64,000 nt of DNA from Caenorhabditis remanei (taxonomy: Eukaryota > Nematoda > Chromadorea > Rhabditida > Rhabditidae), in NCBI RefSeq assembly GCF_010183535.1, contig NC_071332.1:20336001-20400000 (forward strand). Reading direction: 5' to 3'. Shown here one piece after another: positions 54,722 through 64,000 of this stretch. Under the pieces are notes generated by a model. The model was not told the origin of the DNA, did not search any database, and worked only from the letters and a program-made list of their open reading frames with translations. The number at the start of each line of letters is the position of its first letter. The stretch's first letter is position 1. The translations under genes and the position numbers were made by a program.

Positions 54722-57700
54722 TTATTGTGGTTTTCTTCCCGACTGTCGCATCAAATAATTGCGAAGAGACTTCTGTTGATCACGGAATGATCGTTGACGA
54801 TTACGGCCACGGACCTTATTTTTGACCATTGCGAATACCTTCTTCTTCGAATTCTGTTCATTCGTACGACCGACGTGGGGACCCTGGAAGAATATTGGAA
54901 AATGATGGAAAATTGGTTAAAATCCAACATTTTTCTATGAATTTCGACTAAAATCATGATTTTGGAAGCAAAAAAACGCGTCAAAGGCGCGCCAGACACT
55001 ATTTTCACCTAGCTGGCGCGCGTTTGACGCGTTTTCGGCATCAAATGAAGCATCGGTTATCATTTATCTGGTAAAATCCCGTATTTTTTACAGAATTTCG
55101 ACCAAAATCATGATTTTAGAAGCAAAAAAAAGCGTCAAAGGCACGCCAGACTCGTCTTTTTGGTGAAAAATGGTCTCTCCGAATGTCCACAAAGCGCCAA
55201 AGGCACGCCAGACTCAATTTTTTTTGAAAAATGGTGCTTTATGTCTCTGTATTTGTCTGTCAGTCCGAATGTACAGAACACGCCAAAGGCGCGCCAGACA
55301 CTGTTATCACCTAGCTGGCGCGCGTTTGACGCGTTGTTCGGCATCAAATGAAGCATCGGTTATCATTTTTCTGCTGTTTTCAATGTCTCAATGTCTATCT
55401 GTGCGTCCGGATGTCCGAAACGCGCCGAAGGCACGCCAGTCTTCTATTTCTCTAGTTTTTGGACCATCGGGGGTGCGTTTGACGCGTTTTTTTTTTCTAT
55501 AAATGGTTCTCTCTGTCTATCTGTGCGCCTGGATGTTCGAAACGCGTCCAAGGCGCGCCAGCCGCTTCAATTTTTCATTGTTGTTCGCTCTGGCGCGTTT
55601 TTATCAGATTTCTCTCGTTTTTTTGGCTCAAAAACTCCAAATTATCGATTTTCTATCGAATTTTCAGAAAAAAACCGCACATTTTTCTTTGGTCTTCCGA
55701 ATTTGTAGTCCTCATCGGCTCTTCCAGCAGTAATATCAGCCATTCTCTCCTCTTTTGTCTGTCGTTTCTTCTTGTAGAAGTGCTCGATGTCGGAGAGACG
55801 AGCCAATCCATCGGTCGAGCGTTTCCTGGAAAAAATGCGATTATTTTCATGGATTTTTGTTAAAAATAGGCTAAAGACACGCCAAAAATGCTAAAAAATC
55901 TTCTTGTGAGATAAAAATGACCAATTTCCGTCAATTAGAGCCGAAAAATCAAATTGTTCAGTAGAAAATGGCATGATTGAGCATTTTGACCCGATTTTCA
56001 GATGGAAAAATTATATTTTCCGTACGAAAACAGTTGTTTTCAGATGTTTAAAAGCAAAAACAAAGTTTTATGTATCAAAAATCGTATTTTTCAAAAAAGC
56101 GTCGAAGGCGCGCCAGAAAATGAAATCGGAGCAAATTTTCAGCTAAAAAATGCATTTTCGCAGTGAAAATTCAAATTTATGGCAGTTTTCTAGACACAAA
56201 TAGCGAAAAAATCAAATTTTTGAGCTGAAATTCCTAGATTTTTAAAATGAGAAAGAATCGTTTAAAAAATCATTTTTCTCTTAATTTCAATCGATTTCTT
56301 TCATATTTCTTCAATTTCTGTTAAAAAATGCGCCAAAGGTGCGCCTGACTCCTCATTCGTTCATTTTTGTTGGATCTGGCGTGCGTTTGGCGCGTTTTTA
56401 ACGGATTTTTCTCGTTTTTTGGCCGAAAATCTCCAAATTTCCATCCTTCAGTTGCTTACATCTCCAACTTCTCAGCCATGTCCTCAACAATCTGTTCATC
56501 GGCATTCGATCGTCCCTTTCCCATTTGTTTCTTCAATCGTTTCTCTCCGATCAGTTGTTTTTTCAACTGATAAGCACGAATATTCTTGAAATCCTCTTGA
56601 GTCAGAATACGATCCATCGAATTCTTCGTCGCCTTCTTCTTCGGGTCCTCGACTTCTGGAGTCACGACGACGACGTCAGTAGCGGATTCTGAATTCACGT
56701 CTTCTTCCTCTTCTTCATCCTCAGCCTCCTCATCCTCTTCGTCATCCACTTCGACGTCTTCTTCTTCATCGTCAACGTCTTCTAATTCTTCGTCATCCAC
56801 TTCGACGTCTTCTTCTTCATCGTCAACGTCTTCTAATTCTTCGTCATCCACGTCTTCTTCTTCATCGTCAACATCACTCTCATCGTCGTCTTCTTCATCG
56901 TCATTGGCAGCTGGTTTCTGAAAATTTGAAAGTTAAAAGTCTGGGACGCCTTTGACGCGTTTTTTAGGGATTCGAAAAGATTCTGAAGCTAAAAGAGGTC
57001 TAGAAATCGTTCAAAAATTACAAAAAGTTAAAGTTCTGGGGTGCCTTAGACGCGTTTTTGAGCTCATCTTAGGAGTTAGACGAATTCTGGATGGCTGGGG
57101 TGATTTTGACGCGTTTTTTTAATAGGTTTTTGAAAAGATTCTAGAGTCAAAAACGGTCTAGAAACCGTTCAAAAATTTCAAAATACACAAGACCTGGGGC
57201 GCGTTCGACGCGTTTTTGCGCAAATTTCTCTAGATTTTCAGCCTTCTGAGCTATTTTTAAGTGATTTCTAGAGTGATTTTCAACAAATTTCAGCAGATTT
57301 AACTCATAATTTTGAGAGATTTCGCCCAATTGTTAGCCAGTTTTAGCTCATTTTCAGCTTTGAGCTTTTCTGCTCCCCACAAGCGAACTTACTACAGACT
57401 GGGCTGCCTTTGACGCGTTTCTCACTAGTCAGTTTGAATTGGTTAGGAAAGATTCTAAAGCCAAAAGGTCTAGAAGCCGTTCAAAAATTTCAAAAATGAA
57501 TGAATCGGGGGCGCCTTAGGCGCATTTTGAAGAGTTTTGATGAAAATTAATAGATACAGGGTCATTTTCGGTCAGAAACAGGTACTTTTTTGAATTTTAA
57601 CGGGGTTTTTGCTTATTTTTCAGCACATTCCCGCTTATATTGGTTGTCAACCGATTTTTAATTAATTTCGGCTATTTTTAGCCTATTTCAGCTATTTCAG

Positions 57701-60700
57701 TTGATTTCAGCCAGTTTTAGCTCATTTTCAGCAAAATTTCAGCAAGTTTCATGTCAGTTTCAGCTAATTTTCAGCTTTTCTGCTCTCGACGAACATATTT
57801 GCTCCAGTTCTCGACCATTTCGCTTTTCATCAATTTCAGCCAATTTCAGTCATATTTCCGTTTTTTTGCTCATTTTCAGCCAATTTTCAGCCGATTTTAA
57901 ATTATTTAAATTGAGTTCAGCCGATTTCAGCCTGTTTTTGCTCATTTTTTGCTCATTTTCAGCTGATTTTCAGCCGATTCCTCACCTGTTCGACCTTTCT
58001 CTTCTTAGCCACCGGCGCTCCCTCATCATCATCCTCCTCTTCCTCTTCCGTATCAACTTCATCCGTATCAATATCAGACACATCTAAATCACTCTCCTCC
58101 TCCTCATTATCACTCAAATGCCCCTGCTCTCCACCATCATCATCTTCATCGAGAATCTCGGCTCCCGAAATGAAATCATGAACTTTCGGTCGTGCGAATC
58201 CATTATATTCCTTCTCCTCATCATCTTTTTCTTGTGGTTTTCCACGATCTCTTCTCGCGAGCAACTTTGGATTCACTGCTCTAAAGAGAGTAATCAATGA
58301 GCGAGCCGCCATTGATACATTCTTATTTTTGTATGTTTTATACTCGGATAAATCTCTCAATAACTCCTCAGTCGCTGCGAATGGACAATTCGAGAGAATC
58401 TCTCGGATCGCGTTGATTCCCACGGTCATCGCTTCTGGAGAGTTTCGATCAGTGACGAAATTGTTGGCAATGACTCGAATGAGTTGTTCAACCGTATCAG
58501 GGGGAATCATTTCGTGACAAGCTTGTGCTGCGTATAGAAGGATTTCGTGACGTCACGTTGTTTCGGTTGAAGGAATCTGAAATAATTTCAGACTGAAATT
58601 TGAAATGGATTCGGGGTTGAAAAAGATGGTTTTGGAGTCAAAACTGATTAAATGGTAGTGTTATAAATGATTGAGTTATCGCGTCAAAGTTGCGCCAGCC
58701 ACAGAAGCGATGGAGCATTTTGAGCCGATTTTCAGATGGAAAAATTTAATTTCCGCATGAAAACAGTTGTTTTCTACAGTTTATAAGGAAAAATGAAGTT
58801 TTATGATTCAAAAATCGTATTTTCAAAAAAGCGTCAAAGGCGCGCCAGTAAATGAAATCGGAGCCAATTTTCAGCTGTAAAAAATGCATTTTCGCAGTGA
58901 AAATTCAAATTTCTAGCAGTTTTCTAGACAGAAATAGTGAAAAATCTAATTTTTGAGCTGAAATTCTCGAAAATCGATCAGTTTTCTGTCTAAAATCGTC
59001 GTTTCTCATGAAAGCTGTTTTCAACCAATTTTAAAATTAAATTAATTTTTTTAAACAATTTCAGCCATATTTCAGCTGGTTTTCAATAAATTTCGGCAGT
59101 TTTCAGCCTATTTCAGTTGATTTCGGCCAATTTCAGCCAGTTTTAGCTCATTTTCAGCAAAATTTCCGCAAGTTTCATGTCAGTTTTAGCTAATTTTGAG
59201 CTGTTGTGCACCCAACGAGCGACCTTGCTTCACTTCTCGGCCATTTCCCTTCTCATCTATTTATGCCAGTTTTCAGCCAATTTCTGCCCCGAATTTAGTC
59301 GATTTCACCTAATTTCAAGCCGATCATAGCCAATTTCTGTCATATTTCCTCTTTTTTGCTCATTTTCAGCCAATTTTCAGGCGATTTCAGCCGATTTCCG
59401 TCATTTCTCAGTCGCTTCACTCTCAATATTTTAAAGGATTCGGATTCGAGCCAATTTTAACCGATTTTCAGCCGATTTAAACCAATTTGAAATCATTTTC
59501 AGCCGATTTTCAACCGATTTCAGACGATTTTTCTTACCTATGAAGATAAGAATAGAAGCTCAACGTATGCAAACGATGAATTCCGATAATTCGTGCACAA
59601 AGTGCAATCTTAAACAGTCTCATCTCTAACTTACTACAGACTGGGGTGCCTTTGACGCGTTTAAAGTTTAAATTGGATAGAGAAGATTCTAAAGTCAAAA
59701 AGGTAAAGAAGCCGTTCAAAATACGGATATCTGGGGCGCATTTTTGAAGAAAATTAATAGATATAAGGTCATTTCGTTTTTCATCTATTCTTGTCAGTGT
59801 AAAATGATTCTGTTGCGATTTTCAGTCAATTTTCAGCCGATTTTGCTCTTTTTCAGCCGATTTTAGGCGAATCCAACAGGTTTCAGCCGATTTCAGCTAA
59901 TTTCTGCTCATTTTCAGCCAATTTCCACTTTTTTGCTGATTTTTTAGCCGATTTTTCTTACCTATGAAGATAAGAATAGAAGCTCAACGTATGCAAACGA
60001 TGAATTCCGATGATACGTGCACAAAGAGCAATCTTAAACAATCTCATCTCGAATTTGTCCATTTTCTTCGATTCCAACGCTCCGAATAGTTTATCAGCGA
60101 ACTCTTGTGGATCATACAACGATTGAATAGCCATTAGATTACACTCTTTCGATCGTCCCTCCTTCTTTTGCTTCTTCTTTTTCGATATCATTTTCTTCGC
60201 TCTCTCCACATTCTTTGCTCGTTTTCTCGTCTTCTTTACATTTCTGAATGACGTCATCACTTCTTTCAGTGTCTTCGTATTATCCTCCGCTTCTGAATCT
60301 ATATCCGAATCGTCGCCTTCTTGCTCTCCGTTATCGTTTTCAGATCCCAAGAAGAACTTCATTGATGTCACCTGGAAATTAAAGAGAGAATTGAGTGAAA
60401 ATGGTGAGAAAATCGCGTCAAAGACACGCCAGATATGGATTTTCTGACGGAACGCGTCAAAATCGCGTCAAAGGCACGCCAGATATGGATTTTCTGACGG
60501 AACGCGTCAAAATCGCGTCAAAGGCACGCCAGATATGGATTTTCAGACGGAAGATTTTCAGACGGTTACAGTTTTTATGACTTTTCACTGCATTTTCTCC
60601 CTGATTTTTCAAAAAAAATATCGCGTCAAAGGTGCGCCAGTTTGCTTTGAAAAATGCGATCAACCGCTTTTCAATAAGTTTCTGAGCATTTTCTTCTCAA

Positions 60701-63572
60701 AAATAGCGCCAAAGGTACGCCAGTCACGGTTCCAGATAATTTTGAGTGATTTCAAGCAGTTTTTTCGATAAATTTATGTGAGAATTTAGTAAAAATCGCG
60801 TCAAATGCACGCCAGGCGTGGATTTTGAGCGGGAAAACTATTGTATTAATGACTTCTTGCTGCATTTTCTTCCTGATTTTTCAAAACTGGGAAAATTTGC
60901 GTCAAAGGTGCGCCAGATAACTGAAAATCCATCAGACCGTAGAGGTTTCTCTAGTTTTGGCGCATTTTTTTCTCAAAAATCAGTGGAAAAAGCGCCAAAG
61001 GTACGCCAGACGAACAGAACTCGAGTACCATTTTTTTGAGTGGAAACGGGTTTTTCTTGACTTTCTACCTCTTAAAATTTCTACTTTGAGCTGAAAATCC
61101 ACAAAAACGCGTCCAAGGCGCGCCAGACACAATTTTAGAGCATTTTGAGTTATTTGAAGCAGTGTTTTCGATCAAAAACCTGTTTTTCAATGATTTTTGA
61201 TGAATTTTTCCCAATTTTCAGTCGATTTTCTCTCAAATTATCGATCTCACCTGAATTTTGGGGACCTTATGAAAACAGGCCTCCGCGATGACGTTGGCCG
61301 TCCTCTCGTCTCTCCAAAATTTGCGACGAAACGCATCGATACACACGAGTTGAGCACAACGGGCGACAATCGACCGGGAGTCTTTCATTTTCGAGAAACA
61401 GAGATTCTGAATCTTTCCGAGCATTTTGACGTCCTTCTTCTTATGATAGACACGTTTCAGATGAGCACTGATCGAGGCGAGAAGGAATTTTCTGGAAAAA
61501 TTGCATTTTCCGTTGAAAATGGGCGGAAATTGTTGAATTTTCATCAAAAATTACTCAAAAATGTGATTTTATAGTCTGAAAAAAACCTAAATCATTGAAT
61601 TTTTATCAAAATTGGCTCAAAAATGTCATTTTTTCGTAGAAAATTGACTCAAATCATAGAATTTATAGCAAAAGTTGCTCGAATACGTCATTTTTAGACT
61701 AAAAATGAGTCAAAATCATCGAATTTTTATTAAAAATTGCTCAAAACTATCATTTTCTCGTTACAAATGGGTAAGCATCCTCGAATTTTTATTGGAAAAA
61801 TTGATTTAAAAAAAGTAATTTTTCCGTTTTTTTTTGCTGAAAAATTGGTCAAAATCATTTAATTTCCATCTGAAATTGTTTTAAAATGTCATTTTTTGTG
61901 GAAAAATGGTTCAAAATCATCCAATTTCTATCAAAAATAGATTAAAAATGTCATTTTTCGTCTAAAAATAGTTCAAAATCATCGAATTTCCATTAAAAGT
62001 CACTTAAAAAAGTCATTTTTTCCATCTATAATGGGTCAAAATTACTGAATTTTTTTCAAAAAATCCTCAAAATCACAGTTTTTTGTTGAAAATGTGTCAA
62101 AAACAACGAATTTTTTTTCAAAAATTTCTCAAAATGACATTTTTTCGTAAAGAATGGGTCTAAATCATCGAATTTTTGTCAAAAATTGGCTCAAAAATGT
62201 CTTTTACCTTCTAAAATAAGCCAAAATCACCGAATTTTCATCGAAAATTGCTCCAAATTTCAGATATTTTCTCACCTCAACACTTTATCCTCCACTTTAA
62301 CCAACTCGAAGAATGTCTCCAGAAGGACAATCTGATCGAGCATATCCTGATTACGGAGCAAGACGAGAGCTTTGCAGAATGACATTCGAACCTGAAAATG
62401 ATAATTTTTCACTAAAAATCATCAAATTTTGTGTATAAAATGCGACTTTAAGAGCCAAAAACACATTTTTTCCGCCCGAAATCACCAGAAAATCGACTTT
62501 TTAAACTGGAAAAGAGCCTATTTCTCTTTCCAGATGTCCGTTTGTCAACGTTTCTGATCTGTCTGTGCGTCTGGGTGTCCAGATGTCCCCAGTTCGTTTT
62601 CTATCGTGTTTGATAGCAGAAATGCGATTTTCAGAGCACAAATCACTATTTTTAGCAGAGTTTTTGCACTATTTCACTTTTTCACACAGACAAGACATCG
62701 ACTGGAAACGTCTATTTCTCCTTCCAGAAGATCTGTCTGTGTGTCCCTGTATCCAGATGTCCATTAGACCGTTTTCTATTGTTTTAGATGAATGAAATGC
62801 GATTTCCAGCCCCGACAGTGCATTTTCAGCTGAATTTTCGCGTTTTTTCCACAAAAATCACTAGGAAATCGGCATTTTCGTCAGGATAAGTCTGTCTGTG
62901 TGTCTGTGTATCCAGATGTCTACTCATAGAAAAAAACTCGATTTTCAGATGCAAAATCGCACTTTTTTGCCAAAAAACGCTCAATTCTTTCGATTTTCTC
63001 TTATTCAAACTCACATCATCCTCTGGGCTGGAAAAGATAATTTTTCATCAAAAATCATAAAATTTTATGGATAAAATGCGGTTTTCAAAGACAAAATCCC
63101 ATTTTTCCGCAAGAAATCACCAGCAAATCGACTTTTTGCACTGGAAAAACCTATTTTCCTTCTGTCTGTGTGTCTGTGCATCCAGATGTCTACTCATTGC
63201 GAAAATGTGATTTTCAGATGCAAAATCACACTTTCTAGCCAGAAAACTTATCATTTTTACGAATTTCTCCCAATTTTCACCCTTCCATATTGATTTTAAG
63301 AGCCAAAATCGCGTTTTATCCAAAAAACCTTCAATTTTCCACCATTTTCTCCTGCTGAAACTCACATCAGCATCCAATCCGGATCCCTGTTCTCTCAACA
63401 ACTCAAACAGACTATCTGAGAATTGTTTCGCCTCTTTCGGATAGTGTTTAGCGAGTCCTGAGAGAAAAAGAACAGATTCCTGAAGGGATTGCATTTCAGT
63501 TCGAGATTGTTCCGGTTGTAAGTGGAGAAGTTTCATTGTTTGAACGAAATAATTGAATTGTTCCATGAATTC
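54722..63572 (-). CDS. SDA1 homologue, 5' end outside window
   Basis: Eight exons: 63366-63572, 62276-62391, 61251-61491, 59962-60371, 57986-58576, 56460-56917, 55681-55825 and 54722-54883; about 776 codons here. It starts at EFMEQFNYF; the first 25 or so residues of the family lie upstream. Conserved stretches follow SDA1/SDAD1 throughout: VRMSFCKALVLLRNQDML, TANVIAEACFHKVPKIQVTS, SLYDPQEFADKLFGALE, FLQPKQRDVTK, NNFVTDRNSPEAMTVGINAI, an Asp/Glu-rich tract, RILTQEDFKNIRAYQLKKQL, RQRSFRDQQKSLRNYL. SDA1 is a nuclear and nucleolar factor for 60S subunit assembly and export and for G1 progression in yeast. Exon 5 needs one extra A at plus-strand TTT 58543-58545; as written it stops 13 codons later. 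A 100-bp copy of the end of exon 4 lies in intron 4. The exon 6 to 7 and 7 to 8 joins use GTAAGC and GTGCGG donors. Confidence 0.93.
55130..55610. repeat. Composite ~150-bp repeats in last SDA1 intron
   Basis: GTCCGAATGTACAG or GTCCGGATGTCCG with AAACGCGCCAAAGGCGCGCCAG and GGCGCGCGTTTGACGCGTT recur about every 120-150 bp (55190, 55260, 55400, 55525), matching the array at 51110-51660. Confidence 0.7.
56750..56880 (-). repeat. Coding tandem repeat in SDA1 acidic tract
   Basis: A 66-bp unit (plus: TCATCCACTTCGACGTCTTC ... GTCAACGTCTTCTAATTCTTCG) is repeated twice with a partial third copy, all inside SDA1 exon 6. It encodes a 22-residue acidic unit (DDEELEDVDDEEEDVEV). The length is a multiple of three, so the frame is kept. 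Confidence 0.8.
59534..59633 (-). pseudogene. Duplicated end of SDA1 exon 4 in intron 4
   Basis: About 95 bp match the 3' end of exon 4 (59962-60056) with only a handful of differences, including the intact splice donor TTCATAG|GTAAGA and flanking AAAAATCG. In frame it reads MRLFKIALCARIIGIHRL as in the real exon, but the 5' part of the exon is absent. If used, an upstream acceptor (CAGTCTGTAG, near 59635) would add an odd duplicate segment. It is probably an inert partial duplication. Confidence 0.8.
60415..60545. repeat. 50-bp tandem repeat
   Basis: GCGTCAAAGGCACGCCAGATATGG... recurs at 60415, 60465 and 60515, exactly 50 bp apart and nearly identical, in SDA1 intron 3. It is built on the GCGTCAAAGGCGCGCCAG motif. 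Confidence 0.9.
61580..62270. repeat. AT-rich short-period array in SDA1 intron 2
   Basis: About ten diverged units of roughly 60 bp: TCAAAATCATCGAATTTTTATCAAAAATTGCTCAAAA.. followed by TGTCATTTTTTCGT. No coding potential. Confidence 0.7.
62540..63210. repeat. TCTGTCTGTGTGTCCAGATGTCC repeats
   Basis: TCTGTCTGTGCGTC or TCTGTCTGTGTGTCTGTG followed by ATCCAGATGTC occurs near 62555, 62732, 62890 and 63162, in SDA1 introns 1 and 2. It is related to the TGTCTGTGCGTCCGGATGTCC blocks near 29330, 38615, 39990, 42390, 50475 and 51270. Confidence 0.65.
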
Positions 63573-64000
63573 CTGGAAAAAAAATGAGGGAAAATGAAGT
63601 TTCTGGTGCTGAAAATGGCATTTTTAAGCCGAAAAATGCGATTTTAAGCTGAGAAATACGATTTTGAGCTAAAAATGCGTTTCTAAGCCGAAAAAATGAC
63701 ATTTTTTAGCAGATGTTTCATTTAAAAATCCGAAATTTTCACTATTTTATTACATTTTAAGCAGATTTTTCCACATTTTCCGCTAAAAATTCCAAATTTT
63801 CGGCTGAAAATTTCAATTTTTCACTACCATATGACATTTTGAGCAGATTTTTTGGTTTTTGGTTAAAAATCGAATTTCTCTGCTAAACATCGCATTTTTA
63901 AGATAAATATGCAATTTTAAGGTGAAAAGCAGGATTCTGGTGCTAAAAATGGCATTTTAGCAGATTTTTTGGCTGAAAATACCATTTTCCTTGGGTTTTT
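63573..64000. other. SDA1 upstream intron, no exon seen
   Basis: An AT-rich stretch upstream of SDA1 exon at 63572, with repeated GCGATTTTAAGC(T/C)GA and TTTTTAGC blocks. The expected first coding exon of SDA1 was not found here and probably lies beyond the window. Confidence 0.5.

Noticed and set aside
58541..58550. Programmed ribosomal frameshift in SDA1
   Set aside because: The site (ACGAAATCC) is not a known slippery heptamer, no stem-loop is evident, and similar single-base homopolymer breaks occur in three other genes, so a sequence error is simpler.

Overview
ORGANISM. The window reads as nuclear DNA of a Caenorhabditis-type nematode. It is AT-rich with compact multi-exon genes. Introns end in a TTTTCAG-like acceptor, and several start codons sit a few bases after an acceptor with no visible upstream exon, as expected for spliced-leader trans-splicing. 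The gene content is also nematode-like: a T20D4.11-like (DUF19) secreted protein, a Kunitz/lustrin secreted protein, a ZHP-type meiotic RING protein, and BED fingers. I cannot name the species. LAYOUT. 1-9.4 kb is gene-poor and holds foldback elements, an inverted-repeat element and a tRNA-like pair; one doubtful minus-strand exon pair lies near 5.5 kb. 9.6-12 kb holds a 51-aa basic gene and a 146-aa two-exon gene, both plus. 12.2-13.7 kb is a TIR-bounded segment carrying the C-terminal exons of a galectin-like gene (+) and an Arg/Gly-rich ORF (-). 13.9-19.8 kb holds the DUF19 gene (-), a one-pass membrane protein gene (-) and two decayed copies derived from it (+). 20-25.5 kb is a Gly/Tyr/His-rich secreted protein gene (+) set in AT-rich repeat arrays. 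25.5-30.1 kb is the Kunitz gene (-) with tRNA-Glu in an intron. 33.2-36.1 kb is a secreted SGNH/GDSL hydrolase gene (-). 38.9-42.8 kb is a BED-finger protein gene (-). 44.0 kb is tRNA-Phe. 44.2-49.6 kb is an uncharacterised coiled/Pro-rich protein gene (+), whose 3.2-kb intron contains a 63-aa BED-type finger gene on the opposite strand. 50.0-53.6 kb is a ZHP-like gene (-). 54.7 kb to the right edge is the SDA1 homologue gene (-), missing its first exon(s). HOW IT FITS TOGETHER. These look like independent genes. The only operon candidate is SDA1 followed by the ZHP gene (same strand, acceptor directly at the ZHP ATG, 1.1 kb apart). The BED gene and the 44.2-kb gene are divergent, with tRNA-Phe and a 16-nt motif between them. 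The 44.2-kb gene and ZHP are convergent and about 390 bp apart. FRAME BREAKS. In four otherwise intact genes (DUF19, BED, ZHP, SDA1) my exon models join perfectly only if one base is added to or removed from a short homopolymer. This points to uncorrected indels in the sequence, though real mutations are not excluded. REPEATS. Much of the non-coding DNA is structured: paired tRNA-derived units about 190 bp apart (eight clusters), palindromic foldbacks, tandem arrays with periods of about 144, 150, 162, 172 and 310 bp, and a GCGTCAAAGGCGCGCCAG-type motif spread over 46-61 kb.
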